From the NCBI GenBank assembly GCA_963662705.2, contig OY759767.1:1798001-1862000 (forward strand): a stretch of DNA of 64,000 bases. Direction: 5' to 3'. The stretch comes from JAPPHA01 sp963662705 (lineage in GTDB: Bacteria > Pseudomonadota > Alphaproteobacteria > Rhodobacterales > Rhodobacteraceae). The notes under the pieces were generated by a model, which saw only the letters and a program-made list of their open reading frames with translations, was not told the origin of the DNA and did not search any database. Shown here piece after piece: positions 51,475 through 60,224 of the stretch (positions are counted from its first letter, which is position 1; every line of letters begins with the position of its first letter). Made by a program: the position numbers and the translations under genes.

Positions 51475-52479
51475 TCAGTTTGTCAGCAGGTTCAGTTCCT
51501 GGGCTGTTGCTATGTTGCGTGCGCCGACGTCCTCTTCGAACTGGGCCCAGACATCCTTCATGACGTCAACCCATGCCTGGCGTTGATCCGGCGTCAGTTC
51601 GCGAACTATCCCGCCGGCGTCAACGATTGCCTGCCGTGCCTCCCGGTTGACCTGAACCGCTTCCTTGTTGCGGGTTACCGTGACTTCCTCGAGAATCGTC
51701 AGGAACTGCGAGCGGATGTCATCGGGAAGAGTGTCGAGCCAGTCGACGGACGTAACGACCAGGTAATCGATAATGCCGTGGTTGGTTTCCGTTATGCCGT
51801 CCTGAACTTCAAAGAACTTCTTGCCGAAAATGTTGGACCAGGTGTTTTCCTGTCCGTCCACTACGCCCTGTTGCAAAGCGCCGTAGACCTCGGAAAATGC
51901 CATTTTCTGGGGCGAGCCCCCGATTGCTTCCATTTGCGCGACGAGAACATCGGAAGACTGCACCCTGAACTTCAGTCCGTTGGCATCGCTCGGGTGAATG
52001 AGCGGCCTGTTCGCCGACATCTGCTTCATCCCGTTATGCCAGAATGCCAGACCCTGGAGGCCTCGTTTCCTCATGCTGTCTTTCATTGCCTGGCCGGCGT
52101 CCGAATTTTGGAAGGCATCCACGGCATCGACATCCCGGAACATGAAGGGCAGGTCGAAAATCCGGAACTGTTTGGTGAACTTTTCGAATTTCGAAAGGGA
52201 TGGCGCGGCCAGTTGAACGTCGCCCTGCAACAATGCCTCGAGAACCTTGTTGTCATCGTAGAGCGTCGAATTGGGAAAAACCTCCATGCAGGCGCTGCCA
52301 TTCATTTCTGCATTGACCCGTTCGGCGAGAAGCGTGGCAGCTATGCCTTTCGGATGCTTGTCCGTGTTGGTGACGTGGCTGAACTTGATCACGGTTTCAC
52401 CGTCATCGCACTCGGCTCCGGCCGAGACACCGGTCATCGCCATCGCCACCGTGATGAGGGCAGTCGTCAAATTCCTCAT
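51475..52479 (-). CDS. dctP: TRAP transporter substrate-binding protein (DctP)
   Basis: A 334-residue periplasmic binding protein with a signal peptide (MRNLTTALITVAMAMTGVSAGA). Family blocks: VIKFSHVTNTDKHPKGIAA, LPFMFRDVDAVDAFQNS, GLKFRVQSSDVLVAQMEAIGGSPQKMAFSEVYGALQQGVVDGQENTWSNI with the conserved Arg that binds a carboxylate. The DctP class suggests a C4-dicarboxylate or similar organic acid. Its upstream region, 52480-52982, shows nothing I can support. Confidence 0.94.
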   Translation of the reverse strand: MRNLTTALITVAMAMTGVSAGAECDDGETVIKFSHVTNTDKHPKGIAATLLAERVNAEMNGSACMEVFPNSTLYDDNKVLEALLQGDVQLAAPSLSKFEKFTKQFRIFDLPFMFRDVDAVDAFQNSDAGQAMKDSMRKRGLQGLAFWHNGMKQMSANRPLIHPSDANGLKFRVQSSDVLVAQMEAIGGSPQKMAFSEVYGALQQGVVDGQENTWSNIFGKKFFEVQDGITETNHGIIDYLVVTSVDWLDTLPDDIRSQFLTILEEVTVTRNKEAVQVNREARQAIVDAGGIVRELTPDQRQAWVDVMKDVWAQFEEDVGARNIATAQELNLLTN

Positions 52480-52982
52480 GGTCTTCCTCTGTTCCTGGTG
52501 TTGTGATCGTAACGTGCCATTGGAGCCATGGCAGGGAGACCGAAGATATACGGTGGGTAATGCGTTCGTAAAGGCAGTTGAGAAGCTCAGGAGACATCAG
52601 GCAGATCCCGCGTCACCGGTATCCGGAGACAACCCGGATCCATGCCAGGCACGGCCTGGACCCGCTCCGAAGCCTGCCCCTTGCTTGATACTGGTGTGGG
52701 CCATGAGAGATCCCGAGGTCCGGCGTGACGAATTATTCGCCGCGTTCGGATTGATTGGCCGCTTGGCGCGAAGTCGTCATTGCCGCTCGAAAGGGCGGCC
52801 CAGGGTATCATTAGGGCGTCAGTTTGCGTCCGTACTGCAGGCTTTCACTTCCCGGGTCACGATGCCGGGGGTTGACCAGCGCTCGACGGATGATTTCTCG
52901 AAGGGCCATCGCGGTTTTAGCCGGGCGCCCCGATGGCGCGATGGAGAAATTCGCCGGAACGGGTGTTCCTTTAGAACTTGCC

Positions 52983-54938
52983 CTATTGCTCGAGAAACGA
53001 TCTGAGCCGCCGGCTGCGGCTCGGATGCTTGAGTTTCCGAAGCGCCTTTGCCTCGATCTGCCTGATCCGCTCGCGCGTCACGCTGAATTGCTTTCCGACT
53101 TCCTCAAGCGTGTGATCCGTGTTCATCCCGATGCCAAATCGCATGCGAAGAACCCGTTCTTCACGCGCCGTAAGTGAAGCCAGAACCCGTGTCGTGGTTT
53201 CCTTGAGATTTCCCTGAATTGCGCTGTCGAGCGGCAAGATGGCATTCTTGTCCTCGATGAAATCGCCGAGCTGGCTGTCTTCCTCGTCGCCGATGGGAGT
53301 TTCCAGGGAAATGGGTTCCTTGGCGATCTTCAGGACCTTGCGCACCTTGTCGAGCGGCATTTGCAGCTTTTGCGCCAGCTCCTCCGGCGTCGGCTCGCGG
53401 CCGATTTCGTGCAGCATCTGCCGGCTGGTCCTGACCATCTTGTTGATGGTCTCGATCATGTGGACGGGAATCCGGATGGTCCTTGCCTGGTCGGCGATGG
53501 AACGCGTAATGGCTTGCCGGATCCACCACGTGGCGTAAGTGGAGAACTTGTAACCGCGGCGATATTCGAACTTGTCCACCGCTTTCATCAACCCGATGTT
53601 GCCTTCCTGGATGAGGTCCAGGAACTGCAGTCCGCGGTTCGTGTACTTTTTGGCGATCGAAATCACGAGCCGGAGATTGGCTTCGATCATTTCCTTTTCG
53701 GCGATCCGGGATTCCCGCTCGCCCTTCTGAACCTGCCGGATGATCCGCCGAAACTCGGCCATGTCCAGCCCGACGTACTGGCAGATCTTCGACAACTCTT
53801 CCCGGATTTTCGCAGCCGCGGTCGAATGCTTTTCGACAAATGTAGCCCAGCCTCGCCCGGGTTTCTCCGCAATGATCTCCGGCCATGCCGGGTCAAGCTC
53901 GTACCCGAGGTACGCCGCGATGAACTCCTTTCGATTGATCCTCGACCGGATCGCGAGCCTGGACATGTCGCTGTCCAGTTTCGTGATCCGCTTGTTGATC
54001 CCGTAAAGCTGGTCAAGCAGTGCTTCGATTCGGTTGTTATGCAAATGCAGCGAGTCGACGAGCGTGATCATTTCGTCGCTGAGTTTCTGAAACCGTCTTT
54101 CCTCTTTCTGCGTAAACCCGCCCGGATTCGAAATTGCCGCGCGCAGGCGCGACTTCTGCAAGACCTCGAGTTTGGAATATTTTTCTGCGATTTCGTCGAG
54201 GGTCTGCAGGACGCTGGGGGTCAAAGCAGATTCCATTACCGCCAACGAGACGCTCAATTGTGCGTCGTCGTCGTCATCGTCATCCGGCTTTCCGTTGCCT
54301 GTACTTCCTGGAACCGGGTTTGCCGAACCGGTATCCGCCGAGGCACTCTTTTCCTGGTTGAGCACGTCGGCATCGCTATAGGTGCTCTCGAGGTCGATGA
54401 CGTCTCTCAGAAGGATATCTTCATTCAGCAATTCCTCGCGCCAGATCGTAATGGCCCGAAATGTCAGGGGACTCTTGCACAAGCCCGCTATCATCGTGTT
54501 ACGCCCGGCTTCGATGCGTTTGGCGATCGCGATTTCGCCTTCGCGGGACAGGAGTTCCACCAATCCCATTTCCCGGAGATACATGCGAACCGGATCGTCC
54601 GTCCTGTCGAGCTTTTCAGTTGTCGATTGCGCCACGGCGACGCTTTTCCCGGGACTGTTTTCGACAACTGCGACCTCGCGGCTGCTTTCGTCCTCGGCGT
54701 CCTCTCCTTCCACGATGTTGATCCCCATCTCGGACAACATCGACATGACGTCCTCGATCTGCTCCGATGAAACCTGGTTGGGCGGGAGAACATCGTTCAA
54801 TTCGTCGTAGGTGATGTATCCGCGAACCCGGGCGTCGGATATCATCTTCTTGACCTTGGCCTGGCTCAGGTCGATCATGGAATCCCCGGATTCCTGCTGA
54901 TCGACAGACTTGCCATCGTCGTCAGGTTTGGCTGTCAT
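52983..54938 (-). CDS. rpoD: RNA polymerase primary sigma factor (sigma-70)
   Basis: A 651-residue RpoD. Region 1.1 at the N-terminus (DARVRGYITYDELNDVLP, MLSEMGINIVE), region 1.2 (DPVRMYLREMGLVELL), an acidic non-conserved insertion, then regions 2 (LRLVISIAKKYTNRGLQFLDLIQEGNIGLMKAVDKFEYRRGYKFSTYATWWIRQAI), 3 and 4 (REERVLRMRFGIGMNTDHTLEEVGKQFSVTRERIRQIEAKAL). The ATG at 54938 has GAGGG 8 bases upstream and gives MTAKPDDDGK; the ATG at 54992 would add 18 residues. The 393 bases between dnaG and rpoD hold small hairpins and an AT-rich promoter-like stretch near 55110-55135. Confidence 0.96.
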   Translation of the reverse strand: MTAKPDDDGKSVDQQESGDSMIDLSQAKVKKMISDARVRGYITYDELNDVLPPNQVSSEQIEDVMSMLSEMGINIVEGEDAEDESSREVAVVENSPGKSVAVAQSTTEKLDRTDDPVRMYLREMGLVELLSREGEIAIAKRIEAGRNTMIAGLCKSPLTFRAITIWREELLNEDILLRDVIDLESTYSDADVLNQEKSASADTGSANPVPGSTGNGKPDDDDDDDAQLSVSLAVMESALTPSVLQTLDEIAEKYSKLEVLQKSRLRAAISNPGGFTQKEERRFQKLSDEMITLVDSLHLHNNRIEALLDQLYGINKRITKLDSDMSRLAIRSRINRKEFIAAYLGYELDPAWPEIIAEKPGRGWATFVEKHSTAAAKIREELSKICQYVGLDMAEFRRIIRQVQKGERESRIAEKEMIEANLRLVISIAKKYTNRGLQFLDLIQEGNIGLMKAVDKFEYRRGYKFSTYATWWIRQAITRSIADQARTIRIPVHMIETINKMVRTSRQMLHEIGREPTPEELAQKLQMPLDKVRKVLKIAKEPISLETPIGDEEDSQLGDFIEDKNAILPLDSAIQGNLKETTTRVLASLTAREERVLRMRFGIGMNTDHTLEEVGKQFSVTRERIRQIEAKALRKLKHPSRSRRLRSFLEQ

Positions 54939-55331
54939 TTGGTATCCCTCGGTACGGATTTCGATACGTTCAGAGTTCGTATCGAAAGGCATGAATTCGG
55001 GAAGCCCCGACGAGACAATTCGCGTTCCGCTCGGGCACGCCTTGAACTACGCCGAATTCCCCGCCACGAAAACGGTTGTCGTGGAGGCTCCCTCCGGGCG
55101 TAGGTTGGTTCACCTCCCATATTGTATCGTTTGATTCCTTTTGCAAGAAATCCGGGCAAATTCCGGCATAATATTCCTTGTGAGACCACTCGTGCCGTGC
55201 GCCCGCGGCAGCTGCCACCTTTCCGCCTTCAGTACTTCGATTCCTGTTCGCAGTCATGCCTGTCATGGACCGGCTCTCGAGATTTCCTGCACCTGAGCAA
55301 CAAACCAGGAACCCGGTTTCGCGAAATCCGA

Positions 55332-57293
55332 TCAGGGTTTTTCCCAGACCCGGTTTTCGACGAGGGATCGGAGCCGTTGCGAGAGTCCTTTTTCCTCATC
55401 GTCTTCCAGCGTCTCCGCCGTTGTCGACCGCCGAACCCGATCAACATCCTGCGCGACCTGCTTGAGTCGGTATGTCATGTTCTCGTTGGTTGCAGTGACG
55501 ATGTCCTGCTCGAATTCGCTGATCTCGCGGAGATGGCCGATCTCGACCGAATGGACACGAACCGTTTCTTCCAACGTTCTCTCCATCATGGCCGGGTCGG
55601 CGTTTTTGCTCAGGCAGGGGCTGTTCCTGACTCCGGGTTCCTTGCGCAATTTCTCGAGAGGGTCGTAGCCCAAGGCCTCCTTGAGACGATTTCGGAACGA
55701 AACCGGATCAATCGTTTCCGGGTTTTCCCTTGAGAGCAGGGCCATGAACTGGTTGTGCAGGGACTTGAGCGATGGCGTTTCAATTGGACATTCCTCCAGC
55801 TCCGACTCCAGTTTGAGCGCAGACGCCGGATTGAGTATGGCCGATGCAAGCAGGACCGATTCGCGATTTCTCCACCGCGTGGATGATTCAGGCCGCCCGG
55901 CATTCGCAATTGAAGACCTTCGGGTTTGCGCTACGGGTGCAGCCGTTCCCTGACCACGACCGCCAGGTCTCGCTCCGCCTCGAGCATTTCCTGAGGTCTG
56001 CCGGGAAAACCCGAACAGTTCCCGGCGCATTTGGCGCAGCGAATCCCGGTAGTGCTGTTGAATGGGTCGGTCCCTGATCCTGCCAACGGCCTCTTCGAGC
56101 GACTTCTCAAGCGCCGCCCGACGCTCTGGGCTGTCAAAATTGCGGCCTTCGGTTTCGCGCTGCCAGAGAAGATTGACCATAGGCTGGCTTTGCGCCAGCA
56201 GTTCGCGCATCGCGGCGACGCCCCCGCCGCGTATCAGGTCGTCCGGATCCTTCCCTTCCGGCATCACCACGAACCGGAGCGAACGTCCAGCCTCCAGGAG
56301 TGGAAACGCGAGTTCGATCAGGCGCAACGCGGCGCGGCGTCCCGCGGCGTCGCCGTCAAGCGTGATGACCGGTTCCGGGCTGATCCTCCACATGAGCAGA
56401 AGCTGGGATTCCGTGACGGCGGTCCCGAGTGGAGCGACCGCATTGGTGATTCCCGCTGACACCAGCGAAATCACGTCCATGTACCCTTCCGCGACCACGA
56501 GTTGGCCGCCTTTCCCGAGCGATTCGCGCGCCGGGCCCAGGTTGTACAGCATGCGACCCTTGTCGAAGACCGGCGTTTCGGGCGAATTCATGTATTTCGC
56601 CGGTGTCCCGGGATCCATTGCCCTGCCGCCGAAAGCCACGCATGAGCCTCGGGGGTTTCGTATCGGGAACATGATCCGGTCCCTGAACCTGTCGAATGGC
56701 GCTCCTCCGTCGTCCGGCTGGATGGCGAGCCCTGCCTCGATCATGTCAGCGAACTGAACACCCTTTCCCGACAGGTGTTGGCATAACGATGGTCGACCTT
56801 TCGGAGCGTAGCCGATTTCAAACGACTTGATCGTGTCGTCGGAAAGGCCGCGGTCATCCAGGTATCGCCGTGCCGCTTCGGCCCTTGCGGAGTTGAGCTG
56901 CAATCGGAAAAACGACAGAGCCTGTTCCTGGATATCGACCAGGCGGGACTGGCGGTCGATCTTTTCCTTCATTTTCGGATCGGGGGCCGGCATGTCCATC
57001 CCCGCCTCGCGCGCGAGCATGGCGACGGCGTCCATGAAACCGACGTTTTTCGTTTCGCGGACGAACCTGATGGCGTCTCCCTTGCTGTGGCAGCCGAAGC
57101 AGTAGTAGAAGCCCTTCCGGTCATCGACCTTGAATGAAGGCGTTTTCTCCTGGTGAAACGGGCAGAGAGCCCAGAATTCGCCGCGCCCCGGGTTGGACTT
57201 CTTCGCGTCCCAGGACAGTTTCTCCCCGATGATCCGGGCGATCGAGATCCGGTCCCGGAGTTGATCAATGAATCCGTCAGGGAGTATCGTCAT
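55332..57293 (-). CDS. dnaG: DNA primase
   Basis: A 653-residue primase that makes RNA primers at the replication fork. The zinc ribbon is CPFHQEKTPSFKVDDRKGFYYCFGCHSKGD; the TOPRIM core shows VVAEGYMDVISL and ITLDGDAAGRRAALR with the metal-binding acids; a variable C-terminal DnaB-interacting domain follows a linker rich in Gly/Arg. Upstream of rpoD, as in most proteobacteria, but without rpsU. Confidence 0.96.
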   Translation of the reverse strand: MTILPDGFIDQLRDRISIARIIGEKLSWDAKKSNPGRGEFWALCPFHQEKTPSFKVDDRKGFYYCFGCHSKGDAIRFVRETKNVGFMDAVAMLAREAGMDMPAPDPKMKEKIDRQSRLVDIQEQALSFFRLQLNSARAEAARRYLDDRGLSDDTIKSFEIGYAPKGRPSLCQHLSGKGVQFADMIEAGLAIQPDDGGAPFDRFRDRIMFPIRNPRGSCVAFGGRAMDPGTPAKYMNSPETPVFDKGRMLYNLGPARESLGKGGQLVVAEGYMDVISLVSAGITNAVAPLGTAVTESQLLLMWRISPEPVITLDGDAAGRRAALRLIELAFPLLEAGRSLRFVVMPEGKDPDDLIRGGGVAAMRELLAQSQPMVNLLWQRETEGRNFDSPERRAALEKSLEEAVGRIRDRPIQQHYRDSLRQMRRELFGFSRQTSGNARGGARPGGRGQGTAAPVAQTRRSSIANAGRPESSTRWRNRESVLLASAILNPASALKLESELEECPIETPSLKSLHNQFMALLSRENPETIDPVSFRNRLKEALGYDPLEKLRKEPGVRNSPCLSKNADPAMMERTLEETVRVHSVEIGHLREISEFEQDIVTATNENMTYRLKQVAQDVDRVRRSTTAETLEDDEEKGLSQRLRSLVENRVWEKP

Positions 57294-57376
57294 GTACTGG
57301 GCCGATCCATTCCCGATGCCCTCGTGCGTCGGTTTGGTAGACTATACTACAATTCGGCCGGTCAGGGGACAGTCGA

Positions 57377-57670
57377 TCAAGGTTCGATTTCGATTGTTTG
57401 GCGTAATTCCTGACCCGTCGAGTCAAAAACGAGGATTCGATCCTGATTCGTGACAACAGCAATCCAGTCGGTTCCCCGGGTCACGGCGGTAATCACATGC
57501 CCTTCCGGGATCGCGATGCTGTCCGGAAACACGGGAGGTGATTCCAGTCTCAGGGCGCGAATGGTAATGACCGTCGTCATGACAACGGTTCCGGCGATCA
57601 TGACTACAAGGAGTGCCACGACCAGGCGGCGCAGGACCCTCAACCTACTGGATTCCGGAGATACTTCCAT
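57377..57670 (-). CDS. DUF6476 family membrane-anchored protein
   Basis: A 97-residue protein: a hydrophobic helix near the N-terminus (RRLVVALLVVMIAGTVVMTTVITIRAL) and an outer domain (PDSIAIPEGHVITAVTRGTDWIAVVTNQDRILVFDSTGQELRQTIEIE) matching DUF6476, common next to rluD in Rhodobacterales. The ATG at 57670 is 38 bases from the divergent rluD start. Function is unknown. Confidence 0.82.
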   Translation of the reverse strand: MEVSPESSRLRVLRRLVVALLVVMIAGTVVMTTVITIRALRLESPPVFPDSIAIPEGHVITAVTRGTDWIAVVTNQDRILVFDSTGQELRQTIEIEP

Positions 57671-57708
57671 TTGATCTTTCGTTCCCGATATCCGCCGGTT
57701 GGCCCTTG

Positions 57709-58785
57709 ATGCCAGATTCACCGAATCAAAGGTTGACGCTCGTGGTGACAGGCTCCGATCCGGTGCGCCTTGACAAGGCGCTTGCCCTGGCCGCCCCTCC
57801 TCGTGCCGCGCTGACACGGACACGCATCCAACGGCTGATCAGGGACGGCATGGTGTCGAAGTCGTCGGGAGAAATCGTGCTGGAACCGGATACCAGGTGC
57901 CATCCCGGCGAGATCTGGGTTGTCGAGGTAAAGCCGCTCCCGATTCCGACCACTGCGCCAAACGACATTCCCCTGGCAATCGTCCACGAGGACAACGACC
58001 TTCTTGTCGTCGACAAACCGGCCGGGATGACGGTCCATCCCGCGCCAGGGTCCGAAGATGGCACGCTGCTGAACGCAGTGCTGCATCATTGCAGAGGAAA
58101 TCTCGCCGACACCGGTAACCCGCTCAGGCCGGGGATCGTCCATCGGATCGACAAGGATACCTCCGGACTCCTGGTCGTGGCAAAGACGGGTTCCGCTCAT
58201 GTCGACCTCTCCAACCAGTTTGCGGCGCACGACGTGGAGCGACTGTATATCGGTTTTTGCCATGGCGTGCCGGAAAGATCGAATCCGAGGCTCACCGGAC
58301 TCGAGAGCGTTTCGCTGCGGGACGGTGGTGTATTCAAGGTGACGACGTATATCGGACGGAATCGTACCGACCGAAAGAAGATGGCGGTCTTGAGGTCCGG
58401 GGGGCGCCGCGCGGTGACCCGATTCCGGGTCGTTGACGCGTTTTCGATCGACGGCCATTCAAGATTCGCAAAGATCAGTTTCCAGCTGGAAACCGGACGG
58501 ACCCACCAGATTCGTCTTCACATGCTGCATCTCGGCCATCCCCTTGTCGGTGATCCGGTTTACGGGGGAGGCCGGCGTGTCCCAGCGGAATTGGAAAGGG
58601 TGCCGACTCCGCACGGCACGGGTCCTCTCTCCCGCCAGGCGCTGCACGCCGGAGTTCTCGGATTTTCCCATCCGAAGTCGGGCAGGCGCCTCAGGTTCGA
58701 ATCGGAATTGCCCGGCGATCTGAAGGAATTCGAATGTGCGCTGGTCGACGCAAACCGGCGTTTTTGCGAACCTGGAACCGGATGA
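57709..58785 (+). CDS. rluD: 23S rRNA pseudouridine synthase RluD
   Basis: A 358-residue RluA-family synthase: an S4 domain at the N-terminus (ALTRTRIQRLIRDGMVS), then LLVVDKPAGMTVHPAPGSEDGTLLNAVLHH, the catalytic Asp motif GIVHRIDKDTSGLLVVAKT and TGRTHQIRLHMLHLGHPLVGDPVYGG. RluD modifies helix 69 of 23S rRNA. The ATG at 57709 is used because earlier codons overlap the divergent DUF6476 gene. rpoH follows. Confidence 0.93.
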   Translation: MPDSPNQRLTLVVTGSDPVRLDKALALAAPPRAALTRTRIQRLIRDGMVSKSSGEIVLEPDTRCHPGEIWVVEVKPLPIPTTAPNDIPLAIVHEDNDLLVVDKPAGMTVHPAPGSEDGTLLNAVLHHCRGNLADTGNPLRPGIVHRIDKDTSGLLVVAKTGSAHVDLSNQFAAHDVERLYIGFCHGVPERSNPRLTGLESVSLRDGGVFKVTTYIGRNRTDRKKMAVLRSGGRRAVTRFRVVDAFSIDGHSRFAKISFQLETGRTHQIRLHMLHLGHPLVGDPVYGGGRRVPAELERVPTPHGTGPLSRQALHAGVLGFSHPKSGRRLRFESELPGDLKEFECALVDANRRFCEPGTG

Positions 58786-59049
58786 CACGGGGCCGCTGGT
58801 TGCCCGGGGACGAGTGCCCCTGCCACCACCTGGAGCAACGGACGATGGTTTCCTGGTGGATGTGCCGGTGTCGTCGTTGGCGGGTGCGTATCCTGACCCG
58901 GGACTTCGGTCGGGCATATGGGCGGAGTTCCGCGAATGTTCACGCGATGTTGACTTGGAACCCGCACGGCCGCGCGCGAACATGGTGCACGGCATGCCGA
59001 ACCCGGCCCAAAACCGTACGGGCTCGCGGCTTCCGTGGCTGACGTCGAC

Positions 59050-59079
59050 CTTGAATTTTGCGGATTTTGGCCCATATAA
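59050..59079 (+). promoter_or_regulatory. heat-shock (sigma-32 type) promoter of rpoH
   Basis: CTTGAA at 59050-59055, 15 bases, then CCCATATAA at 59071-59079. The sigma-32 consensus is CTTGAA, 13-17 bases, CCCCATnT, so only one upstream base of the -10 differs. It lies about 70 bases before the rpoH start, suggesting autoregulation. Confidence 0.6.
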
Positions 59080-59148
59080 AGGGCAACGCGAACCGTGGCG
59101 ATTTCGCTTGATCTCGCCGGTTCCGGAAACGGAAGGAAATTTTCCCGC

Positions 59149-60051
59149 ATGAGCTACGCGAATCTGCCAGTTCCGTCGACCAGCACCGGCCTGGCCCAGT
59201 ACTTGCAGGAGATCAAAGAGTTTCCGATGCTTGAGCCTGAAGAGGAGTACATGCTCGCGAAGGCCTTGATCACGCACGGAGATGTCCGTGCTGCCGACAA
59301 GCTCGTGACTTCTCACCTGCGGCTGGCCGCAAAGATCGCCCTCGGCTACAGGGGATACGGCCTTCCCGTTTCCGACCTGATCCAGGAAGCCAACGTCGGG
59401 CTTATGCAGGCGGTCAAACGCTTTGATCCTGAACGTGGGTTCCGCTTGGCGACATACGCGATGTGGTGGATACGGGCGAGCGTGCAAGAGTATGTCCTGC
59501 GCAGCTGGTCGCTGGTCAAGGTCGGGACCACCAGCGTTCAAAAGAAACTGTTCTTCAACCTTGGCAAGGCGCGCCGCCGCATCAATGCCATGGAACAGGG
59601 AGATTTGCACCCCGAAAACGTGAAACGTATTGCCAGTGACCTTGCGGTCAGCGAGCAGGATGTCGTTGCAATGAATCGCCGGATGACCGGCGCCGATCAA
59701 TCGCTCAACGCACCGCGGTCGCGCGGCGGAGACGATGGTGAATCCGGTGAATGGCAGGACTGGCTCGAAGACGAGAATGCGGATCACGTCAAGGATATCA
59801 TTGAACGGGACGAATTCGATTTTCGGCGTGAAATGCTCGGCCAGGCAATGCAGAGGCTGAATGGACGTGAACAGGACATACTGACGCAAAGACGGCTGTC
59901 AGAAGAACCGGCAACCCTTCAGGAACTGTCCGACAAGCATGGCGTCAGCCGGGAGCGTATTCGGCAGATCGAAGTGTCGTCTTTCAAGAAACTCCAGAAG
60001 GCCATGATGAGCATTGCAGCCGATCGCGGGATAACGATCCCGGCGACCTGA
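59149..60051 (+). CDS. rpoH: RNA polymerase heat-shock sigma factor RpoH
   Basis: A 300-residue sigma-32 family factor. Region 2: SHLRLAAKIALGYRGYGLPVSDLIQEANVGLMQAVKRFDPERGFRLATYAMWWIRASVQEYVLRSWSLVK; the RpoH box region QKKLFFNLGKARRRI is clear; region 4: REQDILTQRRLSEEPATLQELSDKHGVSRERIRQIEVSSFKKLQ. It directs transcription of chaperone and protease genes under stress. The ATG at 59149 follows AAGGA by about 12 bases. The gap from rluD (58786-59148) holds its promoter and no gene I accept. Confidence 0.95.
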   Translation: MSYANLPVPSTSTGLAQYLQEIKEFPMLEPEEEYMLAKALITHGDVRAADKLVTSHLRLAAKIALGYRGYGLPVSDLIQEANVGLMQAVKRFDPERGFRLATYAMWWIRASVQEYVLRSWSLVKVGTTSVQKKLFFNLGKARRRINAMEQGDLHPENVKRIASDLAVSEQDVVAMNRRMTGADQSLNAPRSRGGDDGESGEWQDWLEDENADHVKDIIERDEFDFRREMLGQAMQRLNGREQDILTQRRLSEEPATLQELSDKHGVSRERIRQIEVSSFKKLQKAMMSIAADRGITIPAT

Positions 60052-60109
60052 TCGACCTGCCCCTGTCTTCGGTTCCGGTCGCGGCCGGTCTATTTTCAGG
60101 AATTCAACT

Positions 60110-60122
60110 CCCGGAAACCGGG
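60110..60122. terminator. short hairpin between convergent rpoH and pepF
   Basis: CCCGG-AAA-CCGGG, a 5-bp perfect stem, without a T run on either side. It may contribute to ending transcription from both sides. Confidence 0.3.
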
Positions 60123-60224
60123 CGTCCGCCCTGGTTCATGCCATCAAGCGTTGGCCTGCCTGCTCGCGTGTCCAGTTCGGTCATGCATTTCTTTTTGATC
60201 GGACGGCCGTCGCCCCGGACATTT

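Noticed and set aside
54939..55331. possible riboswitch or small RNA ahead of rpoD
   Set aside because: Only short isolated stems (CCACGA/TCGTGG, GGAGG/CCTCC) are present; no known riboswitch core could be recognised.
58736..59152. a 138-codon frame between rluD and rpoH
   Set aside because: It overlaps the rluD end, has no recognisable family or ribosome-binding site, and contains the heat-shock-type promoter of rpoH.
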